Below, one piece after another: positions 21,425 to 33,896 of a stretch of 64,000 bases of DNA. The stretch spans positions 62,001 to 126,000 of the forward strand of contig JAACJK010000174.1 of the NCBI GenBank assembly GCA_013368325.1. The letters run 5' to 3'. A model generated the notes under the pieces. The model was not told the origin of the DNA. It made no database searches and saw only the letters and a program-made list of their open reading frames with translations. This DNA comes from Ephemerocybe angulata. Lineage: Eukaryota; Basidiomycota; Agaricomycetes; Agaricales; Psathyrellaceae. The first letter of the stretch is position 1. Every line of letters starts with the position of its first letter. Position numbers and translations under genes: made by a program.

Positions 21425-24400
21425 TTATTTCTTCGCACGCTTAAGCGCCGGCCTTGTCGCCTCCTTACATGGGCCGCAGGTCCACGTCTTGGGCCTAATC
21501 TCGAGTTCTACACATGCTAAATGATACTAGAGGATAATATAATTGTTATTTAGTCAATTCCTCAGACATTAGAGTTGTAGCACTCACCCAAACAGTCTCG
21601 CACCCTCGTTTCCGACACATGACGGCTTCTGAGCGGGCGGTCGATTCTACAGCCTTACCGCAAAGGCACTCTCGCTCAAGCGTATGCTTTTTCGCATTTC
21701 GAAGTGGCCGTCCACTGGCTGACACCTCTGGGTAAGAGGCAGCCTGCTGTACCTCAGTGGTAGCCGAAGTTTCGACTCGTACCTCTGGGGGTGCGGCGGC
21801 GGCGGGTAAGTCGAGAGTTGGGCTCGGTTGCGAAGTTGGAACAGCAGGATGAGCGTCGGGGGTTTCTGGGTCTGATATAGGATGTTGCAGAGGTATATGG
21901 ACGTCCTCCTGGGGCTGTTGTTGAATAGAACTTGAAGTAAACGAAATTAACACACGGCGCAGCGGGGTGAGACTCGAGAGATTAATACATACTCGTTCAC
22001 TGGCGGCATGGCATCGTCGACATAGCTGAGCGCGCCGTCTGAGTCTTCTGAGGGTTTTCGAGAGTGCGAACGCTTGTGGCGTTCATCCTGTGTCGTCGCC
22101 TTGAGTGCAAACGCAGATATGGAGATGGGGAGTTCTTCGTCTGATTCTGAATCCATCCCTTCCACCGCCGAGTTGCTGCTTAAGCTATCGTCGCTTTGCG
22201 CACCGCCGTTGTTGCTGTCGCTGTCGGAGTCGGTGTGGTGCGCAGAGGGTGAACTTCGAGCAGCAACGAGTGGTGCTATGTGCTCCTGCAGTCTGTGTGC
22301 AGTGTCCACTTGTCAGCGAAGGCAAAGCGTAGGTATGAGCAACAAAAACTTGACGTACGCATTACGGGAGTTGTGTGCAGCTGAAATTGAGAGCGTCGCC
22401 GCCGAACTCTTGGATTTGCGCACTGCGGCCCTCTTTCGCTTCATCCAGACGTCTTCTTTAATCGCCTTCTTCTCGAAGTTCGTAAGGTCCCAGAGGCGAG
22501 AGAGTTCCGGTGATGAGAGGTCTTGCAATGGGTGCCGAGACTTGAAATGCTCCTTCATGTTGTAACGCCAGACGGCGGCTTCGTTTACCGGACAGAGAGG
22601 GCAACGGATGGGAACATTTGAGCATGGAGATGACGCCGTGGAATCCATTGCAACACCGTAGTTGAAACGGATGGGGTGCCGACAGTTTGAACGTGCCTGG
22701 TCCACTTTCAGATTAGCGTTTGCACCCTTCCCTTTGACAAGGAAAAATCGACATATAGGAGCGGGCCTCAGGCAGAGTCCGCACGGCTGGTCGGAGGCTT
22801 TGATTCTCGGGTCGTAGAGGTAGTGGGCAGCCATATGCTCAAGCACCCGCTGCCCCTGGCTCGAGTCGAGCATTACCGGGGGGTCGCATAGCTCGCACTC
22901 GAATGTATTCGCTAGTCCGACATCCCGGAGCTCGCGCTCATCTTCGCAGAGGAAGCATGCACTACCTGTAACAAGCAGGTGGGTCAGAAACAAGCGTAAA
23001 GCTGTGTTAAAGTTAAGTGCGTACCGGATGTCTCGCGATATGGGAATGTCTTCGAAACAGCGGTCTTCGGGACAGTCTTCAGGTCGTCTATTGACAGCTT
23101 TTGAAGGATGGCAGCTGCGAGAGCAACGAGGAAGCGGCTATCGAATAGATAGAACAGCTTTCCAGGCTCTGACTTCGTTGCAGCAACCTCGGGGTCAACC
23201 AATTCGGTATAGCGGGCTGGCGTAGTAAATGTTGACTCCGTGGCCATGTCGAAAGTCCTCCAATCGTAGCTGGCCGTACTATCCTCTTCGATCGTCGACG
23301 GTCGAAGCCCTAGGAGCTGGAACGACACCGTTACACTATCCTCAACCAACAAACCTCGCTTCACCTGATCAACAACCTTCCCGTCGAACCGAATCGCGTT
23401 TACAAGGCCGATGCAGAGCCAGATGCGGCCGTCAGCGCAAAGGACCGTAGCGATTGGATCCTGAACCATGAGGTAGTCGCCCCGAGCCGTATCGCTGTCC
23501 GTAAGGTGGGTGCTTGGGAACTGGGAAATGGTGTTATCGAAACGAGCAATAGACTGTACTCGCTTGAGACGGTCCAACGATGCCGCAATGTTACGAAACT
23601 TGCTGTAGTTTGCCAGCGCGCGAGACTTGACAACCGCCTTCCCATCGACCATAATTGTCTTCGAGATGGACGGCGCCGCTGAGGCTGGGGGCGTCGATCC
23701 TAATTCTTCATCTAGATCATCGTCAATTGCATTTTCGACTGCAACTCGTGCATCCGAATTAGCCATAGCGCTCTCGTCGATGGGTGGAAGATCATCTGGA
23801 AGTGTTGGATCTGCGTCAATGGATTCATCGGTGTCGTCGTCCGGTAGGGTCAAGTTGACGAGAAGTTCGCCGTTAGGCGAAAGAATGTCAGCGTTCATGT
23901 CGGACACTTCCAGAGCGGCGAATGCTTCGGCAGCCTCGGGGATGAGCTGCTCGATGATACGACGACCACGAAGCCAACACGTCTATAGCGTGACAGACTT
24001 GACGCACAGCAAGCCGACCTTCCACGACCGTGGCTTGAGGTGATCGCTCGACTTGGGGATCTCCTTTGCATCCTTCGTCAGTGCCGGTAGTTCCAGTCGT
24101 CGTGGTGGTCGGTCCCAGTGCGGGTACTTTGCGAGGAGGTTCGCTGCTTCAATAGCCCCTCCAATTCTCCAACAGACCTGCAGTATGTCCATGTTTGCGT
24201 CCGTCCCAATGATTGTCCGGAGAGTCCCAAACAACTGTTCGAGCCGGTCGGTTCCTAGAAGTATGATCCACACGGACCCCTCAGGGTCATCTACCTTCGT
24301 CTTCGCAACACAGAAGTATACGTTCTTGATCATGATCATGAGATCAACGAACAGCAGCGAGGGTATAAACTCCTTTCCTCCTTCCCGATAGAGAAACATC

Positions 24401-27120
24401 GCGAGATGAGCCGCCGCGCTCAGGTGCTCGAGTTGCTCCTCAAGTGTGAGATCCACGCACAGATACGGAAAGACCGTGTGATAGAGGAGTCGCCCAAGAA
24501 TCCACAGAGCGGCTCTAGCAGATATAAAGCTCGGACTGGCTTTAGACGAGGTGCGGGGGAGCGTCCAGATTGCACGGAGGAGGTCGAAGGCAAGTTTGAC
24601 ATCTTGCTTGTCATCGGGATTGAGCATAGCACGTATGTGATCTGCACCAACACCCTCAGCCTGAAAGTGAGCCCTGAGGATTCCAGGAGTGATCCTTACA
24701 CCGCACACTGTGACTCCCCGTGGGCGAAGGAGAAGATTCCGGAAGCGCTTGAAAACGTGCTTCCAATCCTTGTCGGCAGTGAGATCGTCGTCGCCTACGT
24801 GCAGGTTCATGAAGGGAAGTGGGGAGAGTTGAGGGTGGATGTCGGATTCGGGCGAGAGTTGTTTCTTGAAGGTAAGGTTGACGAATGCTGATCCACGGCG
24901 TGTCTCTCCATCTGAGGCTACCGAGACGACTCGGAGGTTTGTAGTTGCTTTCTGGGAGCCAATACCGTCTAAAACGGTCTGTATTACCCCAGCATGTTCC
25001 GCCCCAGTCTCCCGTTTGCAATCCCCGGAGATGAGGACCGCCCGTGGGGCGTATACATGGTGGTCGTCGGTGAGAACACCCAATGCACCGATTGTAGCCT
25101 AATTGATATCGTGTGAATGTATGATTAGTTGAGCTCGACGTTGATCAACAGTGATCAACCCTCTTAACTTGTAACACTCACCTCGGCTGCGTAGTGCACC
25201 ACCTTTTCATCCAATGCATGGAATAGCTCCTTCAAATCGTTCACTCCAGCAAACTCCAGTGAAACCTTATGCGCATGTTGGCGACAAATTCCGAGGAGCT
25301 TGTTCGTTCGTGAGTCCCATCGTATTCGTTTCTCCGTAGCAATCTCGTCGAACATTAACACAGCATGTCGATTCCGGGCCCCTACCCTGGGCTTCAACAC
25401 ATCCAACAGACCTTCCAGCGTTATCTTCACGTTCTCGGTGATCTCTCTGAGGGTTGGGCGGGCTGGGGAAGGGATGATGGGCAGGACCTTTGTTTGGTTT
25501 CGAAGAGTTGTCACCGCTGGAAGTCCGAGTGCGCGATGATTAATCGCAGCAATCCGGTCTCCCCCCAGTCTCCACAGCACTAGCCCTCGGTCATAGTCCT
25601 CTTGGGTGTAGCTCTTCACGCTGTACACTCCCTCCGCTGCTTTTGCATACTGCGACAGCAGATGGCGAATGCCCCGCTTCTGCTGCAGACCGACGTGGAT
25701 GAGGCGGTCGACTCGCTCGACCTTCTGGCTGCCCACAGCGACGATAAATCGCTTGTGCTCGGTGAGTGCTCTTGCCTTGGCCATGATTGATCGAGCCTGA
25801 TTGAGTCCTCGCAGTCGGAAGTGTTCGATTTGCTTCGATTTGTGCTTCAAAAGTTCGTGCAGTCCGGAGAAGCCGAAGTAGGCATACTGCGTCCCATCCT
25901 TCACACCCTCTTCCATTCGCCTCAAGATCCCCACGAGCCAGCTGTTATTTCCAAGCTTCTCGCACCCGCCGCACATTCTACTCTGGCCAACCACTGCATC
26001 GTCTCCTTTGCACCCATTCGCAAATAAGGTGAGTCTGTTGTTGCGCACCATGTACTCCCAGGGAAGTGACACATGATCATGCAGGGCAAACGGATACGAG
26101 GAGTGTGGAGATCGTCCAGGGGGAGCTCTACGGTGTAGCCGGTGCACGATTGTTTCAACGCTGGCTTCGGCGACGCACTCCTCACTACGACTGCCGTCAG
26201 TGCACTCGGGGTCGATCCTGGCGTGTCGTCATCGGATAGGATCACTATCTGCGCTTCATGCCTCTTCACAGGCTCGGTGGGCTCCAAGATGCGGCCACTA
26301 ATCGACTTTTCCGTGAGTATTAATCCCAGAGGTGTGAACTGTTGTACTGACGCATCACGCAGGCCTTTAATGAGCCGTTCAATCCTCAACTCCACCAGCC
26401 CTTCGTTGACGCCACGACGGGTAATGAAGTACTCAAGAAACCGTGCAAGCCCTTCAACCCCCTCGCGTGTCGCCGTCCGTGCTCTCTCTGCTACATTCTC
26501 GCTGTAGCCGAAGGCCTGATGAAGCATGGGATTTACGAGATCTTCCCAAATCTCGTCCTCATCCATCCCTGGGACGTCGCAGAGCGCGGGGTCCTTGATG
26601 AACTCAGAAAGGTAGGGAGGATTCCCGGTAAAGTCGTTGTCGGGTGCATCACTCAGGAGCTCAGCTATCTCTGCGAGCTTCTGAAGTGCTGGTACAGTCA
26701 CTTGGAGGCGAGTCGATGGCGGTTTCGAGAGTGTTTCGGGGGAATGGCGGCTGGTAGAGGGCCCTGCATTGGCCGTTGTAGAGGGTCCTGCATTTGCCGT
26801 TGTAGAAGAGGCTAGAGCCCGTCGTGATTAGCATGGGCTGACCGATTGTGCTTGGAACCTTCGATGCCTTCGGCTTCAAGAAGGATAGTATTTGCTGGAC
26901 CTTTCCTTTAGGCTTTTTCGATGCTTGGTCCTTGCACTTCTGTGATTTCATATGTATTCGTAGATTTCCTAGACCCCCAGGCCCGAGTTTCACTGGGAAT
27001 CCGCACGTTGGGCAAACGGCTCGGCCATCGGGCAATTTCTGGCATGTATTAGAGTTATAATATTACTTGAGTGTTTCATTTACTTACCTCGACAGTGGTT
27101 CCTTCTGGTAGTTCTGACAT
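21425..27120 (-). pseudogene. DDE-transposase-like gene with C-terminal PHD finger, inactivated
   Basis: A multi-exon gene starting at 27120 (MSELPEGTTVE) and ending at a TAA at 21425..21427. In order it has a zinc-finger start (CPTCGFPVKL, HMKSQKCKD), a long helical region, an RNase-H-like core (VLMFDEIATEKRIRWD, LISGDCKRETG, VASDGETRRG, VGDDDLTADKDWKHVFKR, LLGTDRLEQLFGTLRT), cysteine-rich zinc-binding segments (ACFLCEDE, CGLCLRP, IRCPLCP) and a PHD finger (ECLCGKA, CRKRGCETVW, YHLACVELEI, WTCGPCK). The core reminds me of P-element/THAP9-like transposases. The family is common in Agaricomycetes. Two lesions: an in-frame TAG at 23983..23985 inside an otherwise continuous frame, and a frame change near 26105-26115 (between TGYTVELP and SPHSSYPFALHD) with no room for an intron. 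Confidence 0.7.
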
Positions 27121-28213
27121 TGCGGCAGTTGGATGGCGTTTGGAAGTAACTTGACTCGGACGAGCGCAACGCGCAAATTGACCGTCGGCCCTAATTAGAA
27201 GCACCCCTGTTGCCAAATTAGGCTGAGCCGGGCAAAAAGGGGCCGTAGTTGGCCCGTAGGTGCTATTCTCTCTTTGTGGCTAGTAGCTACTACAGAATGT
27301 CTACTTGACATATTGTACGGTCCTATATGCCTCGGAGTGCGCCCAAAACCCTCAAAATTTGGCTCTGACAAAGGGGGTCAGATAATTTTTTTTTCGAGCC
27401 CTCGAGCCAACTAACTACCTATCCCTAGGTTGCCGGTTTGAATGCCGGAGCACCCTTGCTTCGTCCTGGATCAGAGGGCGCGATAGAGTCGTAGGTCAGA
27501 ATTATCCAAGTGGTCATAGAACATAGAATGGAGGTCATTTGTCGTAAAGTACTTGTCAAAGGGCAAGGGCAGTATTTAGCACGACCGGCTAAGTCACGGG
27601 ACAGGGATGCGTGAGGGTCACTTTTGATAATGGTGACCAAACAAAGGTCGTCGAGGGGGAGGAAGGGCGAGCATCATCGAACGGCAGGTAAATATCTTTG
27701 GGATACAGCATGCAGGGCAATAACATCACCAAGAATGTACAGATATGTACGGAGAGGATGATAAGTTCTCCTAGTTACCATGTCCTTTGGCAGTGAAATT
27801 CCCGTTTTGACGGTACAGGACCCTCCTCCCACTGGTGGTAGGTAGGTAAGTACGACGGCGTTGTGGAGTCGGGGATATAATGTAGATATAATATATGTCT
27901 TGCAATTATGTTGGGGACTGACCATGACCGGGAATCGAACTCTCGCCGTCTTCCTTCCAGGTTCCCATGCTTACCATCTCGAAATATTGTGATCTCAGTG
28001 AAAGGATTGATCGGAGAGTTGGGTCTACGGGATGAGTCAGCACGGAGGAGAATTGTCTCTTCTCCTCCGCCCTCATCCCGCCGCAGCCAGACTCTCGACA
28101 AGTCGCCCCGCAGCCCAAGGTTCCGCTCGAGAAAACCGGCCTTTTTATTTATTCTACTCTACTCTGCTTTTTAATCGAAAACTACGCTCGTTTAATCGAA
28201 CCGACACTCAAAA
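27121..28213. other. Spacer between the two transposons; includes a dispersed repeat end
   Basis: No convincing gene. A copy of the dispersed terminal motif (acaggaccctcctcccac ... gtggagtcgggga) lies at 27815-27870. A GTTCGATTC-like B-box on the minus strand (about 27932-27950) is not part of a foldable tRNA. The leader of the DIRS gag gene lies at the right end. Confidence 0.35.
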
Positions 28214-29989
28214 ATGGCAACTACGACCGGAACCGACCCGAACCTCGATGTCTGCCCTGACTATGCGGCCCCCGGGATGGAGGCGATGCGCCAGGCTGTG
28301 AAAGGGGGGATGGAGGGTCTCACGGATGAACGTGCTGTGGAGATCTTACGGCGTTCGTGGGAGGCCAACAACGCCATCCAAAAAACCGCGTGGGCACAGC
28401 GTGTGGCCGAGGAAGAGGCCGCGGCTGCAGAGCGCGAGCGCGAGGTACGCACTGAACTCGAACGCCGGGCTGCTATCGAGTTGGAGGAGGCGGAGGCTAT
28501 CGCCAAAGAGGAGAGGAAGAAGAATCGGGCAATGCACCTGCCGATTCTGGCTGGTGTTGGTTTGCCGGACCGCGCCCTCGTCACCGTCGCCGCCAACATC
28601 ATGAAGGACTACCGACAGATGAAGTATGTCTACCTCTGGCACCACACGGACAAGGCCCTTCAGTCCGTCGACTACGGCGCGGCCACAGTCGAGTCCGAAA
28701 CGCTGGAGCAGGTCGTTACCGACGGCATGCCCGGTCTGGTTCCAGCACACATCCTCAAGACCGCCAAGGCCCTCATCAAGGACGAAGACCTGCAGTTCTG
28801 GGAGTACAGCATCGCCAGCCAACGTAGCCTGGCTGCTATGCAGGAGGCGGGCTGGCGCCCGGAGGTCATCGCCATGTTCGGGAGGTTCCACGGCGCTATC
28901 CAGACGCACCCGTGGGCCTCATCCTTCGACACCACGGGGTGTGATCGCAAGGCGCTCCTCATCTACCAGGCGGAGACTCGCCAACGCTGGTACATGGAGA
29001 CCAACAAGCCCGGCGGATCGATGTTCGACATCTCCGTTTTGAACGATGCCGCCCTCTCCCGTGCCCAGAGTCAAGCTCAGAAGCTCAACTACGCGACGAT
29101 GATCTCGGGCATGAAGCACCAGGTGCGTTTCATTGTTTCTTTCAGCTGCTTGGGATACTAATGGTCTCGTTTCTTTTGCGCTATCGCTTCCCGACTACCT
29201 TCATCGTGGATGCCTTTGCCATTGCCTTTTGCCGTTGCCTTTTGCCTTTGCCGTTGCCTGTCTGTGCCGCCGGTGCCTTTGCCCGTGCCTTGCCCGTTGC
29301 CTTATGCCTTACCCATGCCTTACCCGCCGTTTCCGAACGTCAGGCCGCCGCCGCCCGTTCTACCCAAGACTCAAGCGCCCGCTCGGGCAGGAACAACCGC
29401 TCGTCCCGGGACTCGAACAAGGACGACTCTCGTGGTCGTAGGAGTCACCGGTCGAGGTCGCCTCGTCCCAGGTCAGATGGATTCTCTCGTTACACGTCGC
29501 GTTCGCGTTCTCCAAAGGTGCGTCTGCGTTATCATCGGATGTAGAGACAGTGCTCATTCCTAAACTCACCTTTTCATGCATGCAACGAATCTCGCCCACC
29601 TCGACGCCTTCGCCGACTCTGTGCCTTATCCCTCCTGCCTTGCCGTCGCCTAGCCCAAGTACAAGGGTGCTTCCTCGTCTTCCCAGCCTCGGGATTTTCA
29701 TGGAGGCGCAGGCTCCAGTCCATCGTCCCCAGCCTGCGTCGTCTGCTTGGGACGAGATCATCACAACTTCAAGGAGTGCCGGCTGGACAAGACATGGGAC
29801 GGGAAACACAACACCGTCTCCCAACGCCTTCAGGGAAAGCTCTCGCTCCTCGACGGGGGGGACATCTGTGCTGCTTGGAACATGGAGAACGGTTGCAGCA
29901 GCACCTCCCACCCTGCCAACCACGTCTGCTCCGGGTGCAGTGCCAAGACCCACGGCGCCCAGAGCTGTTCTCGAGCTCAGAAGGCTTGA
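28214..29989 (+). CDS. Gag-like protein of a DIRS-type retrotransposon
   Basis: Three exons join in phase 0: 28214..29122, 29344..29517 and 29654..29989 (472 residues). The N-terminal half has a coiled-coil-like glutamate/arginine-rich helix (residues about 55-105), then an aromatic region. Exon 2 codes for an RS-rich linker (SRSPRPRSDGFSRYTSRSRS). Exon 3 has a zinc-knuckle-like CVVCLGRDHHNFKEC and a second cysteine cluster (CSSTSHPANHVCSGC). Such proteins package the element's RNA. The first intron (221 nt) is a pyrimidine-rich TTGCC repeat tract. The pol frame follows in a different phase and overlaps the end. Confidence 0.65.
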
Positions 29990-32900
29990 GCCCGTCACCC
30001 CATATCGGGCTGACGAGTGGGAGAGGGCCCTGCGAGATGCAGGGCTTGAGCGGGAGTACCGGCATGTCGTGCACGGGCTCCGGCACGGGTTTCAAGTGGG
30101 GTTTCCCGATATTGCGTACACGCAGTGTCCCCCCAACCATGCCTCGGTCGACGAGTACCGACCTCACTTCGACAGCATCATCGCGTCGGAGCTCGCAGCC
30201 GGGCATTACGTGGGCCCATTCACTCGTGCAGAGATAGAAGAGGCGCTGGCCACTACCAGTCGTCTCCTATGTCCATCATCCAAAAAGCGACAGCGGGGAA
30301 GTATCGGGTCCTCCAGAACTTCTCCTTTCCTCACGCCCCCTCCAAGCTCTATCCCCAACCGTCCATCAACTCAGCCATATCCTCAAGCGACTGGCCCTGC
30401 ACCTATGGGACGTTCCGGTCGTTCTGCATTCTCATCTCGGCGCTCCCCCCGGGTGCTCAGATGGCGGTTCTGGATGTTCGAGAAGCTTTCCGAGGGTGTC
30501 CTGTCCACCCGTCTCAGTGGCCGGCGGGTGTCGTGCGTACTGACGAGGACACGTTCTACGCCGACACCTGTGCTGCCTTCGGCTCCTCGTCGTCGCCTGG
30601 TGTCCATGGCTCGGTCGCCGATGCTGGGTGCGAGATCATCCGTTCCCGGGGCATGGGCCCTATCACCAAGTGGGTCGATGACCACCCGATCATCAGGGTT
30701 CTCCGGGCGCACCTTAGCGCGTTCAACGAGGTACGAGCGAGTTGGAGGAAGCTTATCGACGAACGGGGTCGGCAGCAGACGAACAGCCGTACGTGGTATG
30801 GGGGTCAGGTTATGGCGGATGGGGGAGTTTTCGAGATGTTTGAGGACTGTTCCTTCCCCCTCCTCGATCTCTCGGCCTCATCTCCCCGGACACCTGAGGA
30901 GGCTGAGTATGCCTTCGGCCTCCCGGACCTGTTTGCCACAACTGACCCGCTCGGGTAGACTGTCCGGGGTCCGGTTCGGTTCAGGTTCGGCCTATTTTGG
31001 CCTGAACCTGAACCTGAACCTGAGGTTCGGTTCAGGGACCAGCCCGAACCTGAACTTTTTCAAAATTTCCTAATTCGGCCAGTTTTGGATTTTAGGTGAA
31101 AATCTTTATATATTCTGGATCGTAATCTAAAACGCTATTCGAACGCAAAAAGAACGAAGCCAAACGGATAGATACACGCTGAGAAATGGGGCCCGTCAGA
31201 TTGCCCAATGACCCGAGCGCCCAATAAGCGCCCGTAAAAAAGTTCAGGTTCGGCCAAATTCTGGATTTTTTCTGAACCTGGACCTGAACCTCAGGTTCGG
31301 TTCAGGTTCGGTTCAGGTTCGGAAAGTTCCGAACTTGACCGCGGACAGTCTACGCTCGGGATCGACTGGGAGCACTCCAAGACCCACCAGTTCGCCTCTA
31401 CTGCGCCTTACTTCGGGTTTTCGTGGGACGTTGAGGAGAAGATGGTTTCCCTGCCACGGGAGAAGGCTGCGAAGTATTTGGGAGCGATCCGTGAGTGGGA
31501 ACGCCGTGACCGCCATACACTCGAAGATATCCAGCAGCTCTATGGTAAGCTCCTCCATGCTTCCCTGGTGGTGCCGGCTGGACGAGCTCGACTACTCGGA
31601 TTGGAATGCGCGTTGGGACTGGCATACCGTCGTCCTTTCGCTTCACTCTTCCCCCCTAGACTTGTCCGGCCTGACCTCGAGTGGTGGGCCAGTCTTCTCT
31701 CCGGCCCCACCCTTTCACGCTCCGTCGTCATTCCTCAATCTCTCGTCGATGTCAATGCCTACTCCGATGCGAGCACAGGCACTGGAATTGGAGTCGTCAT
31801 CGGGGAACAGTGGCGTGCATGGCAGCTTCTCCCTGGATGGCGCGAGCGCGATGGTGAGAAGGACATCGGGTGGGCCGAGGCCGTTGGGTTCTACCTCCTC
31901 GTCGCTGCTGTTGTCGAGCGAGTGCCTGGTGGATCTCACCTCCGGGTTTACGGCGATAACGAGGGAGTCGTTAAGGGCTGGCGGAACCACCGCAGCAGGA
32001 ACACAGCTACCAATGCCGTCTTCAAGCTTCTGCATGATCTCCTCGAGGAACGAGGGTTCGTTGGATGCGTCTTCGCTGAGTACGTCCCCACTGACCTCAA
32101 CCCTGCCGACGGCCCCTCCCGAGGTATCTTCCCTGGCGACCACCTCTTGCTCCCCCCAGTCGTCATCCCCCTTCCCTTGTTCCCTTTATCGTCGATGCTC
32201 GCGCCCCTGATACAGCCCCCATTGTCTCTCTTCACCACGGCGCCCCCAGGGCTGCCGTTGACACCTTCCGAGAGGACTGGGAATACTGGCCGACCGTCGA
32301 GGATGAGCAGCATGCCCTCGCCTCTGCCCTCGAGTGAGCCCGTGGGCCCTCTGGAGCCGCTTGGGGTGTCCTTCCCGAGCGTCCTCCGTGGCCGCATGTC
32401 AGCAGTGGATCCTTTCGCAGGGGACGGCACCTGCATCACGGGCGCTGCTGCTGACCGTGTCTATGACGTGCTCGAACAAACGTGGAACTCGTCCACCCTC
32501 GAGACGTACGGTTCGGGTTTGGGGATTTTCCATGCATGGTGCAACAAGCAGGTCCCGCCGGTGCCGGACAGTTGGCGTTGCGCCGTCGATACCGCCCTCA
32601 TCCTCGAGTTCATCGCGTGTTGTGCTGGTATGTACTCGGGCTCCACGGTGAAGAACTACGTGTACGGGGTGCGTGCATGGCACACTTGCCATGCTTTGTC
32701 GTGGAAGGTCAACGACGTGCACCTTACTTCAGCGCTCAGCGCTGTCGAGCGCCTGGCGCCTCCAACCTCCAAGAAACCAAAACGCCCTCCAGCGACCCCG
32801 GAATGGCTCGAGTCCATTGCCTCCGGGATGGACCTAGCTTCCCCCTTCGATGCAGCCGTGTTCGCCTGTCTGTGCTCGGTCTTTTGGTCAGTGTCTCGCT

Positions 32901-33463
32901 TGGGCGAGTTCGCGGTGAAGGGTGCGGTTGCATCGTTCCCAAAGTCCAAAGCTCCTCGCCGTGCTGACCTCAAGGAGCGTGTGCGCTCGCGCCAGGGTGA
33001 TCTGTTCGTCTCCCAGATCCAGATCCCCGCTACCAAAGCGACTATCGAAGGCGAGGTCGCGGTCTATTCAGACCAGCCTGGGGCCTCGGACCCCGTTGCT
33101 GCTATGCGCAGGCACTTGTCGCTCAACGACCCAGGGCCCCAGGACCATTTGTTTGCATACCGCACCCCTGCCGGAAAGTTGGTCCCCTTGACGCGCCACA
33201 AGGTTCTTGCACGTGTTCGGGAACTCGCTCGCCTTGCGTCCGTGCCTCCGCTGACGGGGCACAGCCTGCGGATCGGCGGTGTGCTGGTGTACCTCCTGCG
33301 GGGTATTCCCTTCGATGTCGTGAAGGTCCTCAGCCGGTGGGCCAGCGAGGCGTTTACCATCTACCTCCGGGAGTACGCGGATATCCTTGCACCCTACATC
33401 CAAGCCACCCCACTACTCGATGATCTGACACGTATCGCCATGCCTGCCCGTTTCCGGCACTGA
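29950..33463 (+). pseudogene. DIRS-type pol (RT, RNase H, tyrosine recombinase), disrupted
   Basis: Domains in order: an N-terminal segment (ADEWERALRDAGLEREYRH); a reverse transcriptase with MSIIQKATAGKYRVLQNFSF and the catalytic KWVDDH; RNase H with VNAYSDASTGTGIG, WAEAVGFYLL and VYGDNEGVVKGW; a proline-rich linker; and a tyrosine recombinase with SRLGEF, HSLRIGG, SRWAS and the nucleophile region YLREYADIL. The order RT-RNase H-recombinase and the recombinase itself define the DIRS class. Two lesions: a one-base frame change near 30245 (between AEIEEAL and GHYQSSPMS), and the MITE at 30956-31352, which brings a TAG directly after DPLG. The recombinase half is otherwise open to 33463. Confidence 0.75.
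30956..31352. mobile_element. 397-bp hAT-type MITE inside the DIRS pol gene
   Basis: Imperfect terminal inverted repeats of about 24 bp (tagactgtccggggtccggt at the left; reverse complement of the right end begins tagactgtccgcggtcaagt) are flanked by a perfect 8-bp target-site duplication, CGCTCGGG (30948-30955 and 31353-31360). The 8-bp duplication is typical of hAT elements. Subterminal regions are packed with GGTTCAGG/CCTGAACC repeats in both orientations. No coding capacity. Insert plus duplication is 405 bp, a multiple of three, so the host frame resumes in the same phase. Confidence 0.92.
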
Positions 33464-33896
33464 AGCCATCTTCCTAAGGTTAGCCTGCTCCTTCATTTTG
33501 GGGGTCCTCGTTCGCTCGACGCGTCGCGGGCTCCTTAGCCATGGGTGTGCTCGCTCACGGGAATCCCTTCACAGACCGGACGAGGATTTCGAGTCGAGGC
33601 CGACTGCGTCGGCTCTCACCCAAACCACAAATATATTTAAGTCTACTTACATATCTTTGTGTACCCTATCCTCCTTCCCTTGTATTCTCCCTTCCGCCGT
33701 TTGTACTCCATCGTAGGATCGGTCCAATACACTCACGGTCATTCGACGTGTTTGGCTCTCAGGCTGTTGCTCTTCGGTAATCGATACCCAGTCGATTCCC
33801 TCCATCGTTCTAACCTTCGCGCTGCGGGATACACGTAGACTAGGGACGTACGTGTTTTTAGCTGACAGAACCCTCCCCACTTCGTGGAGTCGGGGA
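33464..33896. other. Right flank of the DIRS element and end of the transposon nest
   Basis: No gene. The 3' untransl 3' part of the DIRS element probably ends in this stretch; I could not fix its terminal repeats. A dispersed-repeat end (gacagaaccctccccacttc ... gagtcggggact) closes it at 33865-33898, exactly where similarity to copy 1 of the array resumes. Confidence 0.4.

Noticed and set aside
22074..24891. Several plus-strand frames of 100-170 codons
   Set aside because: All lie opposite the exons of the minus-strand transposase-like gene and look like mirror frames of its serine/aspartate-rich parts.
27915..27995. tRNA-like B box (GTTCGATTC) on the minus strand
   Set aside because: The T stem and acceptor stem do not pair and no proper A box is placed upstream. 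At most a decayed tRNA-derived piece.
29550..31073. 507-codon frame as one protein
   Set aside because: Only its middle part (about 29950-30245) codes for the pol N-terminus. The start lies in a gag intron and the end reads the RT region in the wrong frame and then the MITE.
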